A stretch of DNA of 64,000 nucleotides from Pseudoalteromonas galatheae (GTDB lineage: Bacteria > Pseudomonadota > Gammaproteobacteria > Enterobacterales > Alteromonadaceae). Position 1 is the first letter of the stretch. Every line of letters begins with the position of its first letter. The notes under the pieces were generated by a model. It made no database searches. It was not told the origin of the DNA and worked only from the letters and a program-made list of their open reading frames with translations. Location of the stretch: positions 2,477,001 to 2,541,000 of the forward strand of contig NZ_PNCO02000001.1 of NCBI RefSeq assembly GCF_005886105.2, read 5' to 3'. Shown here piece by piece: positions 44,527 to 53,253 of this stretch. The position numbers and the translations under genes were made by a program.

Positions 44527-44964
44527 ATGCAAGACCAAGCTCAAGTAAGAGACCGTCAAGCAGCTGCTCACGAGCGCACTCCAGCGCTCGCTGAGCTTAA
44601 AGACTCTGTGTCTCTATTAATAAACAGTTATCAGCAAATCGCCGAAGCACAAATTAGCTTATTAGGAGCCAAATTTAGAGCTAACCTTAAAACCTTATGT
44701 ATTGCACTAGGGTTGATCCTATTTTCGTTAATATTAACGGCAATGGTGTGGGGTAGCCTACATGCGTTATTCGCGTATGCACTAACCTATGCAGGGCTTA
44801 GCTGGTTTATTTCAGCAGGCATTGTTCTGACTATCAATATTGCGGTGATATATTATTTAATTGTGACAGGGCTTAAGCTGTTCAATAACAGCATAAATGA
44901 TCTTACATCCGGTTTTTTTACCCCGGTAGTGAAGTCGGAGGCAAGCAATGACGAAACTCGCTGA
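44527..44964 (+). CDS. YqjE-like holin-family membrane protein
   Basis: This is a 145-residue protein with two membrane helices (about 58-80 and 86-118) in the middle of amphipathic helices. It fits the phage holin superfamily III (YqjE) fold. It starts 2 bp after the YqjD-like gene and overlaps the start of the next gene by 17 bp. The name holin is only by family; in this setting it is an envelope stress-type protein. Confidence 0.82.
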   Translation: MQDQAQVRDRQAAAHERTPALAELKDSVSLLINSYQQIAEAQISLLGAKFRANLKTLCIALGLILFSLILTAMVWGSLHALFAYALTYAGLSWFISAGIVLTINIAVIYYLIVTGLKLFNNSINDLTSGFFTPVVKSEASNDETR

Positions 44965-45202
44965 GTTTATTACAGATAAATTGCACCAAGAGGTAGTGGC
45001 GGAGAAGAAAAGACTTATCGATGCTAAACAATTTAATCGACTGACTCATGTAAAAGCCAAAAAGGTATTCACCGGCGCGATCAGCTCGCCGCAAGGAATG
45101 GGCTTTGTTTTTATGTTTGGCGCGCTCAGCGCTAAATACGGCAAATTTGGTGCATTAAGGAAAATAGTGCTGTTGCAAAGAATGGCTCAAGGCTTAATTT
45201 AA
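44948..45202 (+). CDS. YqjK-like small basic protein
   Basis: This is an 84-residue basic protein whose start overlaps the end of the YqjE-like gene by 17 bp. The N-terminal half is helical and charged (KLHQEVVAEKKRLIDAKQFNRL), and the C-terminal half is moderately hydrophobic (GMGFVFMFGALSAKYGKF). It occupies the position of yqjK in the E. coli yqjD-yqjE-yqjK operon. Sequence similarity to YqjK is weak to my eye, so the name rests on context. Confidence 0.68.
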   Translation: MTKLAEFITDKLHQEVVAEKKRLIDAKQFNRLTHVKAKKVFTGAISSPQGMGFVFMFGALSAKYGKFGALRKIVLLQRMAQGLI

Positions 45203-45230
45203 CTCCTCGAGCTATTCTTTACTACTTCCT

Positions 45231-47183
45231 TTAATCCAGCTTTTCTTTAACTTCCTTCAGGTCCACCAAGGTAATAGGCTTTAATAACACCTCATCCACT
45301 TGCGACTCTGCCAACTTTTCCGGCTCAGGATCAAAACCGCTAGCAATCACAATATGTTGACTGGGATCTTGTTCCTTGATCTCTCGCGCTAGCGTAAGTC
45401 CGGACTTATCAGGTAGACCTATGTCCAGTAAAATAGTGTCAAAGCGCTCAGAACCAACGAAGTGTTGCCAACAGTTTTGTGCACAATCGGCCGTAACCAC
45501 ATTCACTTGTAATGAATTCAGTAGCAACTTCAATAAGTTGCGCGTATCTGCATCGTCTTCTACCACTAAAAACTGCAATGCACCATTGGCTTGCGTCATA
45601 TCAATGCTAGGTGATGGCAACTTATCACTCAAGTAATGCTCTAAACACTTACCCAGCTCAGGCACATTAATAGGCTTGCTCATCATATCGCTAAAGCCAA
45701 GCGCCTTTAACTCTTCTTTTGTGCCTTTTTGGGCTGCAGCGGTCAATGCGATAACAGGTAAGTCAATATCACGCTCTCTAAGTGCAACAATAGTATCTCG
45801 ACCATCCATTCTTGGCATATGCAAGTCCATAAAGACTAAATCATATTTATTTGGGTTATCCTTAAGCATCGCAAGCGCTTCAATGCCATCGCCTGCAATT
45901 TCAGCCGTTGCACCTGTTTGGCCAATCAAAGTACGCATTAACATCTGTATCTCACTAATGTCTTCAACGATAAGGATATGCCCTTTTAGGTCCGATGGGA
46001 GCGCTTTATTAGCTGCATTTTGCGTTTTATCTAACACAAGTGGAGCAAGAGCCGCTCCGTCTACCTTCTCTAGATCGATACAAAAGCCAAATTCACTCCC
46101 CTCTCCCAAGGTCGACTCAACCGCCAGCTCACCGCCCATCAATTTAATCAGTGCTGAGCTAATAGCTAACCCAAGACCAGCGCCCTCATCCGTGCGTGTT
46201 GTAACGTTTTGTACTTGTTCAAATGGCTTGAATATACGTTTAAGCTTGGCTGCAGGAATACCAATGCCCGTATCAATTACCTTGAATTCAAGCTTTGCAT
46301 CCGCTTGTAGTGTGATCTCGACCTTCACAAAACCAGAACTCGTAAACTTAATCGCATTATAAATAATGTTGATAAGTACCTGTTTTAGCCTTGTTTTATC
46401 GACTTTTACATCTTGAGGGAGTGGCGTTTTAGCTTCAATACTAAAACTCAAGCCTTTTTTCGCAGCAGCCATTTTGAACAAACTATACAAGTCGCTAAGA
46501 AAACTACTCAAGCATGTGTCTTGTTTATTGAGCTGTAATCGGTTTTCTTTTAGCTTTGACAGGTCGAGCACATCGTTGAGTAAATTAAGTAGATGCTCGC
46601 TGTTATTATTAATAATAGATAGCTCAGGCTTAACATTTTGTAATTCTTCCCGGGATAGGAGGAGATTGGTGTACCCCAAGATAGAAGTGAGTGGCGTTCT
46701 TAGTTCATGACTTAAATGAGCCAAAAAGCGGTCTTTTGCTCGACTGTCAGACTCTACTCGCAATCGCTCAAGGCGCTCACGTTCAAGCTCTTTCCGTGCC
46801 AAAGCATAACGGATAGAGCGAATAAACCGCGCGCTGCTTATTTCTGACTTAAGTACGAAATCTTCAGCGCCCGCTTTCAATGCGTCGTTATCCAAGACTT
46901 CGTCCGATTGTCCCGTCAACATGATTATCGGCGTATGAACCTGTCTTGCTTTGGCTTCTTTTAACACACTTAACCCAGTTTGCGGGCCTAACTGATAATC
47001 CAACAAGCAAAGATCAAAGCCATTGCTCTCCAGCGCTTCTAGAGCTTGGTGGTATTGGCTCTGCCAAACGAGATTAAATTTAAAGTTAGGGATCGACTCC
47101 AAATAATCTAAGGTTAAAATATAATCGTCTTCGTCATCTTCAATGAGTAACACATTGACTTCACTGACTGACTCCTTTGTCAT
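45231..47183 (-). CDS. Hybrid histidine kinase with three receiver domains
   Basis: This is a 650-residue cytoplasmic protein with order receiver (about 1-130), HisKA with the H-box FLAHLSHELRTPLTSILG (about 150-215), HATPase with DTGIGIP and GAGLGLAIS (about 260-375), receiver 2 (about 402-520, FMDLHMPRMDG), and receiver 3 (about 530-650, LLDIGLPDKSG). Each receiver has its acidic pocket and phosphorylatable Asp. No membrane segment or sensor domain exists, so the signal probably enters through the first receiver, likely from the adjacent CHASE3 kinase. It ends the minus-strand phosphorelay cluster. Confidence 0.93.
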   Translation of the reverse strand: MTKESVSEVNVLLIEDDEDDYILTLDYLESIPNFKFNLVWQSQYHQALEALESNGFDLCLLDYQLGPQTGLSVLKEAKARQVHTPIIMLTGQSDEVLDNDALKAGAEDFVLKSEISSARFIRSIRYALARKELERERLERLRVESDSRAKDRFLAHLSHELRTPLTSILGYTNLLLSREELQNVKPELSIINNNSEHLLNLLNDVLDLSKLKENRLQLNKQDTCLSSFLSDLYSLFKMAAAKKGLSFSIEAKTPLPQDVKVDKTRLKQVLINIIYNAIKFTSSGFVKVEITLQADAKLEFKVIDTGIGIPAAKLKRIFKPFEQVQNVTTRTDEGAGLGLAISSALIKLMGGELAVESTLGEGSEFGFCIDLEKVDGAALAPLVLDKTQNAANKALPSDLKGHILIVEDISEIQMLMRTLIGQTGATAEIAGDGIEALAMLKDNPNKYDLVFMDLHMPRMDGRDTIVALRERDIDLPVIALTAAAQKGTKEELKALGFSDMMSKPINVPELGKCLEHYLSDKLPSPSIDMTQANGALQFLVVEDDADTRNLLKLLLNSLQVNVVTADCAQNCWQHFVGSERFDTILLDIGLPDKSGLTLAREIKEQDPSQHIVIASGFDPEPEKLAESQVDEVLLKPITLVDLKEVKEKLD

Positions 47184-47296
47184 ATTGGCCTCCGTAAATG
47201 AAGTGATAGTAACTCGTTTAGGTCGTCACGATAGGCTGAAACAAGTATAGGACGACTTGGAGTGAGTGAGCGCTTGCTTGCACAAGCGCAATAAGA

Positions 47297-47746
47297 TTAA
47301 TTTGGCAGTTCTACTATTTCAATCCAGTACTTGCCTAAGTGCTTCATCAAATCCACTAAGCCATCAAAATCAACAGGCTTAGTAATATAAGATGCCGCGC
47401 CAGAGTCATATCCTCTTAGCTTATCTTCTTCCTCTTTGGAGGTAGTTAAGATCACCACGGGAATAGAGCGCAGTATTGGATCCTTTTTAATTTCTTGTAG
47501 CGCTTCTCGGCCATCCATTCTTGGCATATTCAGGTCAAGTAAAATGAGGTTTGGTCTTGGGTACTGTTGCTTATCAGTAAACTGGCCCTCATTTCTTAAA
47601 TATTCTAAAAGCTCAACCCCATCCTTAACAAATTGAAACGCATTGAGTACACGGCTCTCTTCTAGCGCATCCTGAGCTAGCAAGCGATCATCTTCGTCAT
47701 CATCCGCCATCAAAATATGGATCGGCTGAGTTTTTTTATAGTTCAT
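47297..47746 (-). CDS. Single-domain response regulator (Rcp1-like)
   Basis: This is a 149-residue receiver with the acidic pair ADDDEDDRL, phosphorylatable Asp in LILLDLNMPRMDG (near 71) and the later switch residues VVILTTSKEEED and ITKPVDFDGL. No output domain exists. It overlaps the start-side gene (the CHASE3 kinase) by 11 bp and probably accepts phosphate from it. Rcp1-like receivers of this type are partners of phytochrome-like kinases. Confidence 0.92.
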   Translation of the reverse strand: MNYKKTQPIHILMADDDEDDRLLAQDALEESRVLNAFQFVKDGVELLEYLRNEGQFTDKQQYPRPNLILLDLNMPRMDGREALQEIKKDPILRSIPVVILTTSKEEEDKLRGYDSGAASYITKPVDFDGLVDLMKHLGKYWIEIVELPN

Positions 47747-49220
47747 TTTTCAGTTCCTGAATAATTGGTGTTGGTTCAACGAGTAATGTGATCGTGAATT
47801 TAGCACCTTTACCATCTTCACTGGTTGCTGAAATTGCCCCACCGTGCCGCTCAACGATGCGTCTACACACGGTTAAACCAATACCAGTACCAGCATATTT
47901 TTTTCTATCATGTAGCCGTTGGAAAGGCGAGAATATTTTATCCGCGTATTCAACGTCAAAACCAACACCGTTATCTTCCACTACTAAAGTATAGGCATCT
48001 TGGCCCATCAATTGGCTGTTTTCAACTGAAATCGTAATAACCGGGTCGCGCCCGTCTACTCTAAACTTGATAGCGTTAGAAAGTAAATTTAAAAATAGTT
48101 GGTGTATTTGGCTGGCATCACATTTTATTGTCGGTAAAACGGCGGCATTTACACTTGCATTGCTGTCCTTGATCGCAATTTCTAAATCTTCCAACACAAA
48201 CTGTAAAACTTGATTGAGATCTTGCTCTTCAAATGGTTTTGCTCTGGTGGTGACACGGGATAGCTCAAGCAAGTCAGTGATTAGCGTCGACATACGCTGC
48301 GCAGCACCTGTCATCCGAGCCAGATAATCCCTCCCTTTATCATCCAGATGTTCACTATAATTTTTTTCGATACGATCACCAAAAGCGCGGATCTTTCTTA
48401 GTGGCTCTTGCAAGTCGTGGGAGGCAACAAACGCAAAATCTTCGAGTTCTCGGTTACTTCGGTTAAGCTCTTCAGCGTAATGTTCTAACGCTTCAGTACG
48501 CGCCTGTACCTTTTCTTCGAGATGGTCATTCGCTTGTTCTAACTCGTGCTTTGCTCGTTTGGTGCTGCGCAGATTTGCAACCAATAGTAGCAATATGGCA
48601 AAAATCATCACGGCACTTAACAAAGTAAACACCACGATATTAGTCTGTGCTTCCTTTCGTACCCGTTTTAACTGATTTAATTGAATAGCTCGAATATCCA
48701 CTTCCGCGGCCATGATCCGAGTATACTCTTCCCGCAGATCGCCACCAGAGTCCGAAGCGCGATCAAGTAATAAAACTTCATTCCCCGTATCGGTATTACG
48801 CGCAACGACTATCGTACTCTGTAACGTTTTAAATCGCCTCTTCACACCGTCAATATAGCTATTTATTTTTTGCTGCTGCACATCACTTTCAGAGTGATTC
48901 TGAGCAACTCTCGCAATACTCTCATTAAGATTTTGCAATGACTTTTCAAACGGCGCTAAGTCACTTTCTTTATTTGAGATTAAAAATGCTCGCTGTCCAG
49001 CTTCTGCATTTAACATCGCGATATGAAGCTGATCCAGAGACATCATCACTTCGCTGGTATTACGAATACTCTCTTGAACTTGGTTTAACTCTTTAACATT
49101 GTTAAAGCCGATTAGCGCATTGGACGCTACCAGCCCTACGCTCACAATCACGGCAAACCAGATGAAACTCAGTTTATTGCTTAAGTTCATAAAAGCGCTT
49201 ACTCTGGATTCATTGTTCAC
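47736..49220 (-). CDS. Membrane CHASE3-domain histidine kinase
   Basis: This is a 494-residue sensor kinase. A first membrane helix (about 14-35), a periplasmic CHASE3 domain (about 38-180, with AEAGQRAFLISNKE), a second helix (about 192-214), a coiled coil (about 215-255), then HisKA with FAFVASHDLQEPLRKIRAFG (about 258-320) and HATPase with VEDNGVGFDVEYADKIFSPF and GTGIGLTVCRRIVERHGG. Its start overlaps the end of the orphan H-box gene (4 bp, ATGA), and its end overlaps the lone receiver. The signal is unknown; CHASE3 is an extracytoplasmic sensor fold. Confidence 0.93.
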   Translation of the reverse strand: MNNESRVSAFMNLSNKLSFIWFAVIVSVGLVASNALIGFNNVKELNQVQESIRNTSEVMMSLDQLHIAMLNAEAGQRAFLISNKESDLAPFEKSLQNLNESIARVAQNHSESDVQQQKINSYIDGVKRRFKTLQSTIVVARNTDTGNEVLLLDRASDSGGDLREEYTRIMAAEVDIRAIQLNQLKRVRKEAQTNIVVFTLLSAVMIFAILLLLVANLRSTKRAKHELEQANDHLEEKVQARTEALEHYAEELNRSNRELEDFAFVASHDLQEPLRKIRAFGDRIEKNYSEHLDDKGRDYLARMTGAAQRMSTLITDLLELSRVTTRAKPFEEQDLNQVLQFVLEDLEIAIKDSNASVNAAVLPTIKCDASQIHQLFLNLLSNAIKFRVDGRDPVITISVENSQLMGQDAYTLVVEDNGVGFDVEYADKIFSPFQRLHDRKKYAGTGIGLTVCRRIVERHGGAISATSEDGKGAKFTITLLVEPTPIIQELKNEL

Positions 49221-49432
49221 TCATTATTTCCTTGCTCCACCAGCGTCTGTAACAACTCGCTGCATTCTTTAGTTGCCTTAATAATCGTATTAGCTATCTC
49301 GATTATCTGTTGTTGAGAACCTGGTTGTTCAGCTATAAGCTTAATCAACTCTGAGTTCATTGAAATTTGATTCAAAGGTTTGCGTGCGTCATGCACTAAT
49401 TTCGCAAGCTCACCTTGACCATGTTGTGTCAT
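49217..49432 (-). CDS. Orphan HisKA-like H-box peptide without ATPase domain
   Basis: This is a 71-residue protein that contains little except a histidine-kinase dimerisation-type helix pair. LAKLVHDARKPLNQISMNSELI at about 10-31 mirrors the H-box of HisKA (FxxxxSHDLQEPLRKI), keeping His14 and Asp15 next to a Pro. A long helix follows. There is no HATPase domain. It could be a phosphotransfer protein (HPt substitute) for the relay or a dominant partner of the kinase. It starts 16 bp after the NtrC-type regulator gene and overlaps the kinase gene by 4 bp. Remnant status is possible, but the tight coupling suggests a function. Confidence 0.65.
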   Translation of the reverse strand: MTQHGQGELAKLVHDARKPLNQISMNSELIKLIAEQPGSQQQIIEIANTIIKATKECSELLQTLVEQGNNE

Positions 49433-49447
49433 TGTTCCTCCCCGAAA

Positions 49448-50851
49448 TTATGACTGTGTTTCTCCTTCATAGGCGTTTAAACGGTTGTAGAGTGTTTTTG
49501 TACTGATCCCAAGCATTCGCGCAGCCAGTGTCTTATTACCTTCTACTGATTCTAACGTCTGGTAGATCAGCTCTCTTTCTACCTCTTCAATCGTTTTACC
49601 AGGCTTCATTTCAGGCGTCGGTACTTGAATGGCGTTTGCTCTACTTGACGTGCCCACCTGTGGTGGAATTGGAGTGCGATTAAGCTGTGCATGCTCCACC
49701 ATGCGCTTTGCCTGCGCAAATGGTGAAGCGAAGTTCGCATCAAATACTAAACTGTGATCATCGTGATCTGCCATAATATAGGCACGATGAATCGTGTGCT
49801 TAAGTTCACGCACATTACCAGGCCAGTCATATTCAACTAAGCGATTCATATCCGCCGCCTTAATCACAAATTGACTATTACCTTTCTTGTTTAACCCTTG
49901 CAGAAAATGCTCAGCGAGCAAAGGAATGTCTTCTTTTCTCTCTCTGAGCGGTGGAATATGGATTGGAAATACTGCCAAACGGAAATAAATATCTTCTCGC
50001 AGTACATCATTGGTAGCAATGTCTTCAACACTGCGGTTGGTCGCAGATATGACCCGACAGTTTACTTTTATTGGTTTAGTACCACCAACTCGTGTCACCG
50101 TATGCGTTTCAAGTACACGTAATAGGTTTGGCTGTTGCTCAATTGGCATCTCGGTTAATTCATCCAAAAATAAAGTGCCATTCTCTGCTTGTTCAAACAC
50201 TCCGACTTTTTGAGCATTTGCACCTGTAAACGCCCCCTTTTCGTGACCAAAGAGTTCGCTTCCAATCAAGTCTTTCGGGATTGCACCACAGTTTACGTTA
50301 ACCAAATCCCCAGTTACTGTACTGGCATTGTGAATGGCGCGTGCAAACATCTCTTTACCTACACCACTTTCCCCCATCAACATCACATTAGCGTCGGTGC
50401 CCGCCACGCGCTCTATCATCTTATATAGATGTTTCATTTTGGCAGACTCACCCAGCAGCACACCAAAGTGCGCTTGACTCTCGGTTCGTTTAGTTTTGTT
50501 TTTAGAAGGGCTTAGCGCATTTCTAAAATCGTCTGCATCAACGGGTTTGGTGAGATAACTTACCCCGTCATGACAAAGTTGAGACAAGGCTGACTTTACT
50601 GATGGATGTCCCGTAACCATCGTTATAGGTGTACGGATCCCTGCAGCTCTAACTTCGTCCACTAAATGTAAACCACTGCCATCCGGCAGCATAAAATCAA
50701 GAAAGATATGATCAAAACTTTGCGTTTCTAACCATTGTCTGGCCGACGCCAAATCATTTGCTAAACACGCGTCATGTCCCAAGTATTCAACTATACGACA
50801 AGCCAGCTCTGCAAAATCATGATCGTCATCTACTAATAAAACGGTTTTCAA
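49448..50851 (-). CDS. NtrC-family sigma-54-dependent response regulator
   Basis: This is a 467-residue regulator. A receiver domain (about 1-120, phosphorylatable Asp in IFLDFMLPDGSG), an AAA+ domain (about 140-365) with Walker A GESGVGKEM, the sigma-54-contact loop GAFTGAN and Walker B LFLDELTEM, and a C-terminal Fis-type helix-turn-helix (about 425-462, NKTLAARMLGISTKTLYNRL). It activates sigma-54 promoters after phosphorylation. It is the first gene of the phosphorelay cluster, and several good sigma-54 promoters lie 5-10 kb away before envelope genes, which are its likely targets. Confidence 0.95.
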   Translation of the reverse strand: MKTVLLVDDDHDFAELACRIVEYLGHDACLANDLASARQWLETQSFDHIFLDFMLPDGSGLHLVDEVRAAGIRTPITMVTGHPSVKSALSQLCHDGVSYLTKPVDADDFRNALSPSKNKTKRTESQAHFGVLLGESAKMKHLYKMIERVAGTDANVMLMGESGVGKEMFARAIHNASTVTGDLVNVNCGAIPKDLIGSELFGHEKGAFTGANAQKVGVFEQAENGTLFLDELTEMPIEQQPNLLRVLETHTVTRVGGTKPIKVNCRVISATNRSVEDIATNDVLREDIYFRLAVFPIHIPPLRERKEDIPLLAEHFLQGLNKKGNSQFVIKAADMNRLVEYDWPGNVRELKHTIHRAYIMADHDDHSLVFDANFASPFAQAKRMVEHAQLNRTPIPPQVGTSSRANAIQVPTPEMKPGKTIEEVERELIYQTLESVEGNKTLAARMLGISTKTLYNRLNAYEGETQS

Positions 50852-50934
50852 TTGAGTCCCTCTCTCAATGCTCTAATAGTGTTTCCACTTTTGATCTTTA
50901 TCTTATGCACACTAAGTGAATGGCCGCAAAATAC

Positions 50935-52545
50935 CTAATTCGGAACCATTACGTTCAGCGCGTGTTTTTGGATCACTATTTCAATATTTTTCGCACTCAG
51001 CACTTCACCATCTAATGCAAAGTGTTGTTCCTGCTCAAACTCGATACTTATCTTTTCACACTGTTCTGTGCGAATATTAGAAGGTTTGCCGTCTAATTTA
51101 GGTAAAATAAGTTCGGCTACCGTAAGGTTCTGCGCACCATCCGGCTCGACCGGTAAAATCGTAATGTCCAGTTTGCCATCGTCATAGATTGGTTCTCCAT
51201 GACCTTGAGCAAGAATGGTGGTTTTAGGTGCCGCATTCGCTATAACCAGACTAACACAATCTATTTGAGATTGCTCAGCACCATCAAAGCTGACTTTAAA
51301 ATTGAGGGGCTTATTTTCACTCACTGCCTGCCATAACCCTCTAATGTAGGCAAGTTGTCCTGAGCTATTCTTTTCTTCACGCCCAGCCTTTTCGATCATT
51401 TCCTGCCCAAATCCAATTGCCGCAGCTAAAAGTGCGGTGCGACCATTACAGTTCATTATATCAATAGGCTTGGTTTTACCCTCTAATATTGCTTCACAAG
51501 AACGGTTAATGGGATCTATTTTGGACAGTGAGCCGAGTAACACGGTCGCTAGAGAATTAGCAGTTCCTAAAGGCAAAATACCAAACAGTACATCACTTTG
51601 ATGCATCCCATGAGCAACACTCGCTAGTGTACCGTCACCGCCTCCTGCAATTACGATATTTGGCTGTTTTTCGGACATGACTCGAGTAGCCAATGCCGAA
51701 ACGTCTGTGTCTTTCTCTGTAAAGTGAATGGATAAGTTATATTTTTCCGTCAGCATACCCACAATGTCATTTTCGTAGGTGAACCATTTTCCTGATCCCG
51801 ATACTGGATTAATGATTAACGCGGCCCGTTCGTTATGGGTAAAAGTTTGGCTATGATGTAGCTTTGTTAGTCCTTTTAGCTGATGCTTGTTTAGCCTTGC
51901 CGTTTCACGGCGGTTTTGGATTTTCTCCAGCGCTTCACGGACGGTATAATCGGGGTTGGTTGCAAGCAAATATGCAGTGCAAAAGAACACTGAGCGTCCT
52001 CGCCCCAACGCACAATGCACCACAACCTTTCGCTTTAATTCATGCTGCGCTGCTATCCATGCCATGCCATGCGCTAATTGCTCTGAGGTGGGTGCTTGAT
52101 GATCTAGCACCGGAATATTGAGGTAATGTAGGCCTTGCTGCTCCGCAGACCAGTTTAAACCATCAAACTCGGCAGTTACGTCTAAAATAGCCTCTATCCC
52201 TTCTGCCTTGAGCATATCCACGTCGCTTGGGAATAAGCGACAAGCAACAAATAAGTCATCAGTTAGCGGCTGAAACGCGTCCACAACATCTCTGCCTCGT
52301 TCAATCGCATTGTACAAATGTACGCACCCTAAATAGGGCCAAAATAGCCAAGTTGCATACCAAGGGATCTTGCCTGTACCGTGCTTTCTAAATATATGGG
52401 GGTAGTTGGTAGCATAAGCAAAAGTAACTAACGATATCGAGACGGTAAACCACGCAAGCGGCAGCATTAACCAAGAGCCTATACTGTGGACCGTGAGTGC
52501 AGCTAAACAGAGACTTGCAAACAGGTAGTACTTGAGCATTTTCAT
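50935..52545 (-). CDS. Dual-specificity phosphatase fused to a diacylglycerol kinase-type lipid kinase
   Basis: This is a 536-residue fusion. The N-terminal part has two membrane helices (about 7-45), then a dual-specificity phosphatase domain (about 80-230) with the CX5R motif VVHCALGRGRSVFF and the general-acid region PVLDHQAPT. The C-terminal part (about 238-535) is a DAGK/YegS-type lipid kinase with INPVSGSGKW and the nucleotide motif IAGGGDGTLASVAHGM. The order suggests a membrane-bound enzyme acting on lipid phosphates. Similar fusions are recalled in Vibrio and Pseudomonas. It has no visible operon partner. Confidence 0.9.
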   Translation of the reverse strand: MKMLKYYLFASLCLAALTVHSIGSWLMLPLAWFTVSISLVTFAYATNYPHIFRKHGTGKIPWYATWLFWPYLGCVHLYNAIERGRDVVDAFQPLTDDLFVACRLFPSDVDMLKAEGIEAILDVTAEFDGLNWSAEQQGLHYLNIPVLDHQAPTSEQLAHGMAWIAAQHELKRKVVVHCALGRGRSVFFCTAYLLATNPDYTVREALEKIQNRRETARLNKHQLKGLTKLHHSQTFTHNERAALIINPVSGSGKWFTYENDIVGMLTEKYNLSIHFTEKDTDVSALATRVMSEKQPNIVIAGGGDGTLASVAHGMHQSDVLFGILPLGTANSLATVLLGSLSKIDPINRSCEAILEGKTKPIDIMNCNGRTALLAAAIGFGQEMIEKAGREEKNSSGQLAYIRGLWQAVSENKPLNFKVSFDGAEQSQIDCVSLVIANAAPKTTILAQGHGEPIYDDGKLDITILPVEPDGAQNLTVAELILPKLDGKPSNIRTEQCEKISIEFEQEQHFALDGEVLSAKNIEIVIQKHALNVMVPN

Positions 52546-52905
52546 TGCCTTTCCTTAATTATTTTTGTCGCCTATGGCTTTTTGTTATCGCCTTGTGCGG
52601 AATTCTCTTAGGTTTGTACATATGTAACTAAGTATAGATATGCATTTCTTAATCTGCGCTGATTCATAAACTTGTTTATATTTATCATTAAGATACTCAA
52701 TATTAACCCAGTCAAGTCATAAAGAAATTAAAAGCGTTAACATAGATTTATAACGACTTATGCAACAGCCGTAACATAACTATTCAGGCACTGTTAATCC
52801 ATTAAAATTTCTAATGTGAAAACAATAAAATATATTAGTTGAATGAAGCTTAAATGATCACCATAATGGCGATCCTTTAAACGTATTTGGAGAACCAAAC
52901 AGACA
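52546..52905. other. Non-coding stretch between lipid kinase and small membrane protein
   Basis: The stretch is AT-rich and without a supported gene. A near-palindrome GATCACCAT-A-ATGGCGATC lies at 52856-52874, 32 bp before the next start codon, and could be an operator or a weak terminator. Confidence 0.4.
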
Positions 52906-53145
52906 ATGGCAAACGAGCTCGACTGGCTACTTAACTTAGTATTACTTACTTTAGGTTTTGGTGCCTTTTTTATTAACCATAAAACGCTACTAAGAGTAGC
53001 TGCTGTGTGCGCATGTGGCGTACTTTTTATCTCGTTTAGCCTTGATCTGATGAACACCAGTGTAATTTCTAACCTAAGCCTGATTTTGATAAATACTTTT
53101 TATCTATTCAAAGTCTACACCTTTGGTCAAATGGAAGTTCACTAG
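52906..53145 (+). CDS. Small three-helix membrane protein
   Basis: This is a 79-residue protein with three membrane helices (about 6-24, 28-45 and 52-72). The last one has the pattern SNLSLILINTFYLFKVYTFG, like small YgjV or CBU_0592-type membrane proteins. The ribosome binding site is weak (GGAG is 14 bases before the ATG). A longer reading frame on the opposite strand is not supported. The stop codon falls within a tandem repeat of ACTAGTTC. Confidence 0.55.
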   Translation: MANELDWLLNLVLLTLGFGAFFINHKTLLRVAAVCACGVLFISFSLDLMNTSVISNLSLILINTFYLFKVYTFGQMEVH

Positions 53146-53192
53146 TTCTCCGCTGCAACTAGTTCCTAGCGACTAGTTCCCAGCCACTAGTT
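53142..53192. repeat. Short tandem repeat of ACTAGTTCC
   Basis: Four copies of CACTAGTTCY or close variants occur at about 14-17 bp intervals. The first copy contains the stop codon of the small membrane protein. No second locus was seen in the window. Confidence 0.6.
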
Positions 53193-53253
53193 CCCTATTT
53201 CACTTCGGTGCGCTAAAATTATGGCCATCATTGCTTGTTAATGGAGAAGCAGT

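Noticed and set aside
45676..46362. 228-residue plus-strand reading frame
   Set aside because: It is an antisense shadow of the hybrid kinase gene, with low-complexity Ser/Pro/Ile composition and no ribosome binding site.
47161..47296. Search for a sigma-54 promoter before the hybrid kinase
   Set aside because: No GG-N10-GC element with TGGCA-type -24 sequence is visible there on the minus strand.
52794..53057. 87-residue minus-strand reading frame
   Set aside because: It is antisense to the three-helix membrane protein and has no good start site; the plus-strand frame has membrane helices and is preferred.
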